A DNA stretch of 64,000 nt, from assembly GCF_002303985.1 (NCBI RefSeq), contig NW_019167915.1, positions 13,669,170 to 13,733,169 on the forward strand, written 5' to 3'. This stretch comes from Durio zibethinus. Its lineage: Eukaryota; Streptophyta; Magnoliopsida; Malvales; Malvaceae. Below the pieces are notes generated by a model, which had not been told where the DNA came from, did not search any database, and saw nothing but the letters and a program-made list of their open reading frames with translations. The position numbers and the translations under genes were made by a program. Below, one piece after another: positions 32,443 through 43,726 of the stretch; positions within the stretch are counted from its first letter, which is position 1, and each line of letters starts with the position of its first letter.

Positions 32443-34594
32443 TGGAACAAAATAATACAACTCATTTTGAAAGGATAAAAAAAGCCCAATAAGCATTAGA
32501 GGGAAAGCTAAGCAAAATTGTGAAGGCCCTGGAAAAGATAAATAGGGGAAATCAGTAGAAAAAAATACTTCACAGGAAGCTACTAAGTTGACATATCTTT
32601 CAGGCTTCGACCCATCATAAAATCAGACCACACCATTCTTTCAGCCTCAACAGATAGCTCTTCTGAAGTATAACTATCCAGGAATGACCTATGCATCAAG
32701 TCATGAGAATGTCCAAAGCTATGATAATCATATCTTTGCTAAAAAAATAGCTGAGCCCATTTAACTCCCTATTGTAGATAAGGTAAAGGAGAAGAAAAAG
32801 CCACAGGTAGCTATGCCCTTGGAAATTTTAAAAACTAATCAGGCTATAAATAGGCTTAAAGAAAGACTAAGGGCTGTAGAAAGAATCGATTTCTATGGAT
32901 CTATGGATGCAGTAGGACTTTACTTAGTACCAGATGTAATGATACCATCAAAATTTAAAATACTAGAATTTGAAAAGTATGACGGTACCAAGTGTCCTAT
33001 CATGCATATCACTATATACTCTCACAAAATAGCTACACATACCAATAATGAGAAACTACTTATGCATGTATTTCAAGACACTTTGATTGGATTTGTGACA
33101 AGATAGCATGTCTAATTATATGGGACTTGTATCAAGACATAGAAGAATCTGACCAGATCTTTTATTAACCAGTACTAGCACATCATTGACATGGCTCCCA
33201 ATTATCTTTTCTTATAAGCAATGGAAAAGAAGGTGTCTAAGTCTTTCAAGTAATATGCTCAAAGGTGACAGGATGTGGCTACCCAAGTACAACCCCTTTT
33301 AACAAAGAAAGAAACCACTATGCTATTTGTGAGCACTCTAAAGTCACTTTATTATGAAAAGATGATTAAGAATGCCATTAAAAATTTTACAGACATGATA
33401 ATTTCGGGAGAGATCATCGAAAATGCTATAAAAAATGGCAAGATTGAAGGAGGTGAGTCTTCTAAGAGAGCATTCAAGAAAAAAGAAAGTGAGACTCAGG
33501 CTGTGAGTCTTGAAGGGCAGTAATTCAAAAGTTACTCTTAACTTACCTACCCCACATACCATCACACAGTAAGTCATACTTCTGTATCTCCATACCAGCC
33601 AACTACTCGACTATCTTATCCATTTTTTCCAAGATCCCTTACTCACCCAGTCAGCATCACAAGTAATACTAGAGAACCACGAACCAAAGAGAGATCAACT
33701 TTTGACCCCATACCCATAAGCTATATTGAGTTATATCAAGAGCTTTATGAAAGCCATTTAATAACCTTTATCCCTGTAAAATAGCTTGAACCTTTTTACC
33801 CTAAATGGTATAATGCCAATGCCCATTATGGCTACCATTTCAGAGTAATAGGATATTCTACTAAAAACTGTATTCTTTTCAAACATAAAGTACAGAGTTT
33901 GATTAAGAAAGGGCTGATAAGCTTTGATACTAATGAGAGTTCTACACTTAACATCCCTAACATCAATGGGAATCCATTGCCTAGCCATACGATCAATGCT
34001 TTGAACACAAGTGAAAAACATGTGAAGAAGAGGGTAAAGGAGCTTAAGATGCCATTTGACCAGCTATATGAAGCCTTATATAAAGCTAGGATGATTCAAC
34101 CAATAACTCCATACATTTATGTGGGGAAACACATCCCAAATCAAACATGTAAATATCATGACAGAGCACTAAGGCATTCAATTGATGTCTATAAATAATT
34201 CCATGGTGAAGTTCAAAAACTGATAAATTCTCACTAAATAGAGTTGAATAAAAATTGAAAGCCTCAGAAGACACTAAAGTGGCTATGACAGATGAGTGCC
34301 AAAACCTATCATTATACGCTGTAAAAAAAGCCACAATCAGTAAAAAATAAGTATGTTATCAAACTAGTAGCCCTTAAAGTCCCATAACCATTTTCTTACA
34401 AAGATAACAAAGCGGTGCCCTGGAACTATGAATATAGGGTGACAATGCAAGGGCAGCAAAAAGATATGCTAAAAGCTGAAACTACCCACATAACAGGGGT
34501 AGCGGGCATAACTAGAAGTGGAAGATGTTACACTTCAGAAACTTTGAATAAATAAAAAAAAAGTAAACTAAATAAAAAATCCCAAAGAAAGATA
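32443..34594 (+). pseudogene. gag of element C (right arm of the inverted repeat at its end)
   Basis: After a start at 32443 (MEQNNTTHFERIKKAQ) the frame is broken by stops. A clean piece at 32813-33106 has LVPDVMIPSKFKILEFEKYD and CPIMHITIYSHKIA, the capsid-region signature of Tat gag proteins. The pieces at 33275-33523 and 33899-34198 match element B. The similarity to the B gag stops at 34594 (CCCAAAGAAAGATA), where CACTA block I sequence begins; protease and pol of C are absent. Confidence 0.8.
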
Positions 34595-34599
34595 TATAT

Positions 34600-35060
34600 A
34601 TTTTTGTAATGGATTATTTGTAATGGATTATCCTATGCGTTTTCTAGGCAAAAATGCTCTCACCAATCGATTTAAAAAATTTTAGAGAATGAATATTAAA
34701 GGTGTGTTCAGTAGAAAAACGTCTTTAATAATCTACAGGAAAATTATGAAACAGATTCTTGAAGGTGTTTTTGATCAAAAGTGCCTTCAATAATCCAATC
34801 AATAAATTTTTAGGTGGGATTATAGAAGATGATTTTTGTCAAAAATATCTTCAATAATCCAAACAAAAAAATTGGAACAGATTCTTGAAGGTGTTTTTGG
34901 CCCAAAGCACCTTTAATAATCCAAACAATAAATTTTTAGGTGGGATTATTGAAGGCGGTTTTCGTCACAAACACATTCAATAACATTTTGTTAAGGGATT
35001 ATTCAAGGCATTTTCTTGCTAAAAATACCTTTAGTAATCCCATTAAAAAAACTTTAGTTT
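34600..35060. repeat. Subterminal palindromic array, left side of CACTA block I
   Basis: About five or six diverged copies of a unit GATTATTGAAGGCGTTTTT - short loop - AAAAGCGCCTTCAATAATC, each itself a long hairpin. Such arrays lie near the ends of CACTA (En/Spm) elements, where they bind the transposon's own protein. The terminal CACTA sequence at the left is not found, probably lost at the junction with element C. Confidence 0.7.
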
Positions 35061-35409
35061 AATTATATATATGAGTCAATTGTAGGTTTATGCCCATAAA
35101 ACATTTGATTTATATATGTGATACTACAAATTACATTTTGAAATTTCATTATGAACATTGTTGCATTTCAATAAATTGACCACACATCCGAATTTAAAAC
35201 TGACAACGTTGCCATATTAATAAACTTTTATAAAATAATCGTACTCAATATATGTGTATTCATATAAAACAAATATATACCAATACTATTAAACCAATAC
35301 CCCAATCTACAAACTTAAATTATCCATTCAACATGGCATGTTAAAAACATTATAACAAATGATCCTCATATATTTACATTTAACCAACAATGTCCAACCT
35401 CAAGGTTTG
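35061..35409. other. Spacer in CACTA block I
   Basis: AT-rich sequence between the left palindromic array and the end of the protease-transposase gene. Nothing recognisable. Confidence 0.5.
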
Positions 35410-38100
35410 TCAATAAATGATAATACATGCTCACACCATTCTTTATGGACTTCATCAAGTTCTTATACTGTGAAGCTTTCTTTACTCTCCCACTAAAAAA
35501 AAAAAATCAGAAGTAAATGTTAATAAATGAGAACATAATTTAGCTTTTTATTTTTTTGAAGATATAATGACTTTATGAAATTTATACTAACCTTGAATGG
35601 TGTGGTCATAAAATCATATAAAACTATCTCTTGCATAAAACGAAGGACATAATATCCACATTCGGTATTTCTATGTTGATAAGGCACTTGAAAATTAAAT
35701 TGAGTGGGTTTAGGAAATATTTATCTATATAAACTTAGCATACAAGAATAAATTTCATATTTACTGGTAATTACACCCATTTTTCTTTGCCTTCTTATCG
35801 AATGCAGATATTACCCTAAATTAAAAACAAAAAAATTACTTAATACATAAATAAAATTACTTATGAAGAGATAGAAGATATATAATATAATAAAATGTAA
35901 TACCTCTTTATAAAAGTTTGAATTTCGGGGTTAGGCATCACCATTGGATTAGCTTAATTAAGTAAGTATAGCGTTAAGGATTTGGTATCAATCGCAATAA
36001 GCACCTAATGACAACTACAAAATAATAAGAATGATATATTCAGATTAGGCATTATATCAAATTCAGGTAAGGTTGAAATAATTATTTATATGAATATAAC
36101 TTATTGTGCATTATACAAGAAAAAATAATAATTAGCTAGCTTTTTCATGCAATCAATCACATGATTAGCATAAAAAGTGACTATGCCACTCTGTTCACTA
36201 ATGAAGTTGGGGTCAACAAATCTAAATCTATAGGTTAACTGTCTCACCTTGACCTATCTATATAGGAAGCTACATGATAATAATCAACAATACCAGTTAG
36301 TATTACACCGTAATATGGATTAATATATATTAAGTGTGCATATTTGTATTTATAAGCTAACCTCATATAAGTAACAACATCAACAGTCAATATTTCATCC
36401 AGTTCATAAAATTCTTTAACCTCATCCACACCAATGTAAAAAAATGATGGTTTATCAAGTAACCTTTCTTCAGACTCAATGGTAATGTAGTTTCTTCTGG
36501 ATAAATGATAGAATGAATAATTAGATAACTTATCCATGGTAGCCTAAGCAAGGGTCATGCTCTGAGTCCCAACATCTTGCTACAATATATAATGCAATAA
36601 AGTATTAAAACCAAATTAATATTAGAGTTATAAAAAAAATCATACTTCATGGCTTGTAATGGAGGTTGGGTTTCCTTGCATGACTTGTAACGAAAGCTTG
36701 TCCTATTTGGACAATGCTATCTAACTAGCTTACAGGCATGTTATGCTACATTGCTACCAACATGGCCTCCAAAGCAGTGAGTCTTTGCTATTGTTCATTG
36801 AGGCATTGCTCATGGTCATCAAGTCATTACTATTGTTGTTCAATGATTGCTTCATATTGTGTATTTGTGATTCACGAGGTTTTGGGTTTATTACTAAAAA
36901 ACTTTGATGGCAACACAAATTTACTAACTTCACAAACTCGATCGGGCCTTTCTTTAGCTCTTAATACTAAAGACAAAAGATCTTTGCCATATTGGATTAT
37001 CAGTTCATCGGATTTAACTTTGATAGCATAATCATCTTGAAAGACAATAATAAGACTGGCTGTAACAATAAATCTACACAAGCTAATATAGAGTTATGCA
37101 TACAACTACAACGTCAATCATAAATGATATTAAACAAGCAGTTATATATATAATCTTTTTAGCCATTTCTTTGATTACTTCATCTGCAAAGGATCCATCT
37201 TTCACAGATGTCCTTATTTTCAAACATCCCATTTGGAAACTTCGATACCAGAGCTTGCTGATTCCTATTAAATTATCATAATATAAGAATCAGAATCTAT
37301 AAAATGAATGTGAATAAATATTCATTAATGAGTATAAAACAAGTGTGTGAATACTTACAAGCTCATACCTCACATTTGCATATCTTTTCTCGTTGTCCGA
37401 TGATGATATATTTGTTTGGCCTGAATGTTTCGTTGGTTTTCTTTGATTTTCACCAAAAGAAAGAAATTGCATTAACCACATATGAAGATATCAAATATAT
37501 TACATAAATTCTTATAAACAATTTTTTTGGTAATGGGTTTATCTACTGAGAAATCTTCTAATAGCCGATCTCAAATAAAATTTGTCCAACCTTCAACACT
37601 TATTACATTTGCATATGACATAGTGGAATAGCCAATACATCACCTTAATCAGCCAATGGTAAAATATATTAGGTTGTCAATATACTTTTAAAGTCTCTAA
37701 ATGCTTTACCAGCAGATTGTAACGCAATCTTTTTACAATCAATTGGGATGTCAAACCTTCCTAAATAATTTAGCACAATTAGTATGAACACACTGAATTT
37801 CAATTAAATGATTATTTAACAAATTTTATGAAATAGTTGAATAAACGTACCACAACCAACTACCATATACCATCATTTAGATCATTAGGAACTCATCCCC
37901 AATTGGTGTATGTAATTGAAATGCTACTACGAACAATGACACTAATATGATTAGCCAACTTGGCAGCTCATTCAGATACAAGTTGCCCACTTTGATTGAA
38001 GTCAATGTGAATTTTTGTATCACTCACTTTAATTTGTTTATTTTGTCCCCTTCCTTTTCTTTTTTGGCCTACAGGTGTGTCTCATGCATATTCAGTAAAA
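35410..38100 (-). pseudogene. CACTA second ORF: transposase_24-like region plus Ulp1-type (C48) protease
   Basis: On the minus strand, exons and fragments give first a transposase_24-like region (about 38030-37620, with AAKLANHISVIVRSSISITY and GRFDIPIDCKKIALQSAGKA), then DRVCEVSKFVLPSKFF (36872-37081), then FYIGVDEVKEFYELDEILTVD and VVTYMRLAYKY (36244-36537). Near the C terminus, about 35600-35700, comes a stretch reading NTECGYYVLRFMQEIVLYD, which is the catalytic-Cys motif of Ulp1/C48 cysteine proteases. The last exon ends ELDEVHKEWCEHVLSFIDKP and TGA near 35410. This combination is known from the accessory ORF of plant CACTA elements. Introns and stops are present. Exon borders are approximate and the frame is interrupted (e.g. 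stop codons near 37660), so I class it as a decayed copy. Confidence 0.72.
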
Positions 38101-38680
38101 GGAGAATTATGTTGTTTGGAGTTCATAATACCTATGATTTTGATCATAATTATACAAAATACTCCAAATTGACTGTCTAAATTTAACACTATATGTAATT
38201 AAATAAAACCAATACCATACTACATATAGAAACACCATTCAACAAACCATTCAGCATACTATTTAGCATACCAATATCATACATTACCATTCAACAAAAC
38301 AATATCACACAATACTATTTAGCAAACCATAATATTTAAAGAAAATTACACAGAAACAGTATACATGCAATGAAAGGTGCTTGGATGACTATGGTTACAG
38401 TGAAATGAATAAAAATATATATATGTGCATATGTAAATAGTAAGGAACCTAACCAAAAAATACCTCTATCAAGTAATATAAATAATACAATAAACAAAAA
38501 AAATAAAAATATATCGATAAACAGAAATGTGCGTGCTATTAAGTTATTAAAGGTCGGTAACAACGATAGAGATAAAGAAACCAAAAATCTGATAGAAATA
38601 TGTTTATAGGTTTCCTTTGGTTGATTAATGTAGCTTTTAATCATATTTTGTACTAGCAGTTTTGATTCTGATGTTTAAGA
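38101..38680. other. Upstream region of the block I gene
   Basis: AT-rich sequence upstream of the minus-strand CACTA gene, with short direct repeats of CAACAAACCATTCAGCATACC type near 38230-38340. No gene seen. Confidence 0.45.
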
Positions 38681-38689
38681 TAGGGAAAT

Positions 38690-39352
38690 GAATATAAAAA
38701 AGTGAAGGCATTTTTATGAAAAAAAAAAATACCTTCAATAATCCTCTTAAAATTTAACTAAAAAATTATTGAAAGCATTTTTTACTAAAAGATGCCTTTA
38801 ATAATCCCAAAACAATTTTTGAAAGGAAATTATTAAAAGTGTTTGTCCTCAAAAGAATAGGGAAAACACCTTCGATAATTCAGTACAAAAATAATTGAAG
38901 GCGTTTTTAGTAGAAAACTACCCTCACTGATATTTTTGTGATAAGAATGGAGAAAATTATTGAAGGCGTATTATGCAGAAAAATGCCTTCAATAAATTCC
39001 TTCAAAAAATTAAAGTAAATTATAATTAAACAATTTTTAAAAGAAAATTATTGAAGGCATATTTTGAGAATAAACACCTTTAATAATTTTCTTTTATAAA
39101 TTGGAGTGAATTATTGAAAGTGTATTATGCAAAAAACACCTTCAATAAATACACCATAAAAATTAGAAAAAATTAATGAAGGCATTTTTCAGGCATAAAT
39201 GCCTTTAATAATCTGCTTAAAATTTTACTATAAGAATATTCTAAACACCTATAATATAGCCAAAAAATATTTAAGAGAAAATTATTGAAGCCGTTTTTCT
39301 TAGTAAATGCCTTCAATAATCTGATCCAATTAAATTATCCCCAAACTTAGTG
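38690..39352. repeat. Subterminal palindromic array and probable right terminus of CACTA block I
   Basis: About eight diverged copies of the TTGAAGGCATTTTT ... AAATGCCTTCAATAA hairpin unit that also lies at 34600-35060. The array is followed by CCCCAAACTTAGTG ending at 39352, which on the minus strand starts CACTAAGTTTGGGG and could be the terminal inverted repeat. No matching left terminus is seen, so the terminus call is tentative. Confidence 0.65.
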
Positions 39353-39909
39353 CATGCAATCACCAACTTCAAGCTTCATCTTCATTATTCTACTATTTCT
39401 CTTTCCAAACTAACTGCAATTTACTTTCTCTTTTCTTTAGCTTTTAGTATTCGAGCTTTTTCTTTTATAATCCTATTTCGACTATTCATTAGTTATTTAC
39501 TTTAGCTTTTACTTCATTCTACTATTCCTGCAGCTTTTGTAAGTCGTGATATTCTTTTTGGTTTAAAAATTTTCTCAAAACCCACGTTCCTCAAATGCCC
39601 ATTTGGAACCCATCATCCACTTCCATTTCCTTTCCATTTTCTTTTTTTTTAGGTTTCCTCTGAACCTGTTTTACCTTATTTCAACCTCAACTACAAATAC
39701 TCAGGATATTGTCTAGGTTAGCAGTAAAGTTTTAAATGCTTTATATCAGGTAGCTAAGAAAATCTTCATAACAAAGAGTTTTGGTCTTCTATAAGTACTG
39801 GTCTTGTTATTATCTTTTGTTTAAAACATAGTAAACTTAAGTATTTTACATGTTCCTTTTCATATAAATTATTTATATACATTTGATCTGATAATGTAGC
39901 AAGTACTAA
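39353..39909 (+). other. 5' region of the TNP2 gene of CACTA block II
   Basis: Pyrimidine-rich sequence (39370-39660) resembling a plant 5' leader, followed by a possible intron acceptor (TGTAGCAAG) shortly before the TNP2 ATG. The left terminus of block II is not recognised here. Confidence 0.45.
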
Positions 39910-42900
39910 ATGGATAAGAGTTGGATGCAAAAGTTAAGATTAAGTCAATAGTATAGATATGGAGTGGAAAATTTTTTTAATTTTGCATTTGAGAATACAA
40001 GTGAAGATAATATGATATTATTCCTATGTGTAAAGTGTGCTAATATCGATTGGCAAATGCGTGATGTTATTTTTGAACATTTAATTTATATTGAATTTAT
40101 CTCAAGATATGTTAATTGAAGCATCAAAGTTTTATAGATTACTTGAGGATATGAATGAAAAACTTTATGAGGGATCGAAGCATTCAAGGTTATCTTTTCG
40201 TGTTTATGAAATGCTTATGTGGATGGATGGTAAACTCTCTGACTTTATTATTAGAGTTTATAAAAGAAATGTTTCCTTTTGTAAAAATTCCTAAACTTTA
40301 TAAGGAATCAAAGAAGATGATCAATGATTTGGGTCTCGGATATGAGAAAATTCATGGTTGTTCCAATGATTGCATGTTGTATTGGAGTGATAGAAAAAAT
40401 AAAAAATCTTATCATTTGTGTGGTATTTCTTGTTGGGTCGACAAAACCTCGATGAAAGGTTGAATAAGGATGGTGATGAGGTCTATCTAAAAAGAAGCCT
40501 TTTAGGGTTTTATGCTATTTTCCATTAATATTAAGACTTCCATGACTCTTTATGTCTTCCAAAATTACAGATTCAATGAGATAGCATCATAAGAAGCAAA
40601 TGGATGATGGATCATTGAGGCATCCTGTAGATTTTTTGGGATGGAAATCATTTCATTCTAAGTTTCCAGACTTTGCATTTATTCCTTAAAATGTTATGCT
40701 TGGACTAGCATCTGATGGATTTAACCTGTTTAAAATGATGAGTACTTCTTATAATACTTGGCCAGTTATAATGATTCCTTACAATTTGCCATCATGGATT
40801 GCTATGAAACAACAATCATTTATCATGTCTAGATAACTTCCAAGGGAAAAGGTTCACGTAAAGATATAAACATCTATTTACAACCTCTTATTAAATAGTT
40901 AAAGCAATTATGAAAAGGAGCTGAGACCTATGATGCATCAAAAAAAGAAAACTTCAATATGCGTGTTGCTTTATTATGGACTATCAATGATTTTTTTAAT
41001 TATGCAAATTTATTTGGTTGAAGTACAAAAGGTCATTATGCTTATCCATGTTGTACTGCACAGACATGTTCGAAGTGGTTACCTAATGGTAGGCAGTTTT
41101 ATTATATAGGACATCATCGATGGTTAGATGATAATCATCAATTTAGATTCCAAAAACATCTTTTTGATAGAATTGAAAAGTTGAAGAGATCACCTTTACC
41201 AATTAGTGAGACTAATATCTTGTCAAAGTTAAAAGATATCATTTCATTTATGGAAAAATGACTCTATCAAGGAAAAGAGTGAGGGATATCTTTGAAGGTG
41301 TTTAGCTTCATATTACGTAAATTGGTGATATTGATACTCAAGTTGGTGATCTTGATATTCAAAGTGATGAAGAGGATGATGAAGAAGATGACCCCAATGA
41401 GTCTGAGTTAAAGAAAAAAAAAAGTATTTTTTTAAGTTGTCTTATTAGGCATATAATTTATTATGTCATAGCCTTGATTTATTGTACATAGAGAAGAATG
41501 TTTGCAAAAATTTTATCGAGACAATTCTCAATGTGAATAGAAGATCAAAAGATGACTTAAAGAGTCAGCTTGACCTAGTTGATATAGAGATTTGCCCTGA
41601 CCTTCATCCGAAGTTACTTTCTAATGGCAAATATTAATTACCTCCTACCTGTTTTGGGATTTCTAAAGCTGAAAAAGATGTGTTTTGCAAGGTTTTGAAA
41701 AATATCAAAGTTTCGGATGGCTATGTGTCAATTATATCAAGATGTGTAAATCTGAAAGAGTGAAAACTTTCTTTATTGAAGTCACATGATTATCATATTT
41801 TAATGCAAGACTTACTTCCAATTACTTTACGTTCATCAATGTCAAAACAAGCCACTTCTGTAGTAATTGAATTAAGTAACATATTTAAATCTCTATGTGG
41901 GAAATGTATGAATGTGGAAGAGCCTGACAAACTTCAAGATCAAGCCGTGATTACTTTATGCCATTTAGAAAAGATTTTCCCTTCAAACTTCTTCACTATT
42001 ATGATGCATTTAGTTATCCACCTTTTATTTGAAGCAAAAGTCAGTGGGCCAGTTTATTATCAATGGATGTATCCTATCGAAAGGTATTATTTGTTAACAG
42101 ATTGATTAGGTTGTTATTGATGATCATGCCACTCTAGTTAAAAAGATATATGACTAATGCTTTATGCAATAGGTTTTTTTAGAGGTTAAAGTCTTATTGT
42201 TGCAACAAACACTATCTGGAAGGTTCTATTGCTAAGGGATATTTAGCCAAAGAACGTATAACATTTTATTCTCGTTATTTGGATGATGTTGAAATGAGAT
42301 TTAATAGACCATCGAGAAATGTCGGTATGCATCATACTAACTTTGCTTACAGTTATCTTTTTGAAAGTTTTAGAGAACCAATAGGCAAAGCCAACATGGT
42401 GGAGTTAGATGATAAATCTTAAACACAAGCAAATTAATATGTTTTTTTTCCATCATGACTCAATTGAATCATTTTGTACGTAAGTTTTCTTACAAAGAAA
42501 TAATTCCATCGTGACTCAATTGAATCATTTCGTACGTAAGTTTTCTTGCAAGGAAATAATTCATTCCATTAAGCATAGATTATTGTATTTTTCTTATTGT
42601 TGATACTTTATCATGATGTTTTGTAGTGATAATAGAAATAATTTGAGAGCTCGTGCACATTATCAATGATCAAACCCTCAAGAGCTTGATAAGTTGTTCG
42701 TTGAAAACTTTCATGAATGGTTATGAGCAACTGTAAGTAATGCCACACTTTGCATTATGAGAAATCTACATAGAATGCTTACGGTATAACTAACATTAAT
42801 AACATATATATATATTTATTCCACCTTAATAGGTTTAGAGTGGAAGGCTTGTTAGTGAAGAGGTGAAGTGCCCTTCGCAAGGTCCAAATAGGATTATGAA

Positions 42901-43462
42901 ATGATACAAAGGGCTTATCATCAATGGATTTAGATTTCACATTAAATCCCCTAAGAGATTTAGAAGTATACAAAATTCAGAAGTTATTGTTACTTCATCA
43001 ACTACTAGCTATGCTACTGTTAGGGACACAAACCTTTTAGAGGGAAATGTTGACTATTATGGCATGATTAATGACATCATCAAGTTAGATTATTATGGCA
43101 AGTGGAAAGTTATTTTATTTCAGTATGATTAGGCTGATGTGAATAGTGCAAAGGATATTAAGAAAGATCAGTATGGGTTTACACTTGTGAATTTTTCTTG
43201 ATTAATTCACATTAGACAACAGCTTATCAATGAACGTTATGTTTTTTCATCTCAAGTCAAACAATATTTTTATTCTAAAGATCCCAAAGAATTGGGTTGA
43301 TTTGTTGTTCTTCGAAACACACTTAGAGACTTATTTGATATGGGGTTAGATACTAAAGATGATGTTGAACATAGAACTGAATGTTATCCTTTTGCTAAAC
43401 AAAACTTGGATGAAATTATCTCCAGTACCTATGTTCAGTGGATCTACAAAAATGTTAATTAA
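39910..43462 (+). pseudogene. CACTA (En/Spm) TNP2-type transposase, block II
   Basis: The ATG at 39910 begins MDKSWMQKLRLSQ, the usual opening of TNP2 proteins, followed by VENFFNFAFENTSEDN. Downstream, in broken frames, are GLGYEKIHGCSNDCMLYWSD (40091-40463; the transposase_21 signature), NVMLGLASDGFNLFKMMSTS with YNTWPVIMIPYNLPSWI (about 40688-40810), a DUF4218-like segment (41776-42105: SHDYHILMQDLLPITLRSSM, ending QWMYPIERY) and a DUF4216-like segment (about 43050-43320: DYYGKWKVILFQYD, KDQYGFTLVNFS). This is the standard TNP2 order. TNP2 is the DDE-type transposase that cuts CACTA ends. In-frame stops (for example in the segment before NVMLGL) show decay. Confidence 0.85.
42450..42561. 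repeat. 56-bp tandem duplication inside the TNP2 region
   Basis: Two adjacent copies of a unit beginning CCATCATGACTCAATTGAAT (42450) and CCATCGTGACTCAATTGAAT (42506) differ at a few bases. The duplication lies between the DUF4218 and DUF4216 segments, probably in an intron. Confidence 0.85.
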
Positions 43463-43726
43463 GACATTTATAAGCTATGATGGATCATCTATATTTTGTA
43501 ATTCGAGTGTTTGAGACATAATGTAGTAAATGCTTATATGTAATTAATGTCGCATTCGCTATTGTATATTTATTGTATCGTAAATCATACATTATCTTTT
43601 GATTTAATTAAATTGATATATTCTTTATATATTGTAGGATATGATTTCTTAACTTCTCAATGTCTTTATATATGTTCAAAACTAATATCTTTTATATATT
43701 CTCTTTTATGATGCAAGTAAGCTACA

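Noticed and set aside
34594..34630. TTTTTGTAATGG as a left CACTA terminus
   Set aside because: It resembles a right-hand terminus (TTTTTGTAGTG) facing the wrong way and does not match the possible right end at 39352.
34600..35060. Possible CRISPR-like array (regular repeats)
   Set aside because: Repeats are palindromic, diverged and lack uniform spacers, and the context is a plant CACTA transposon.
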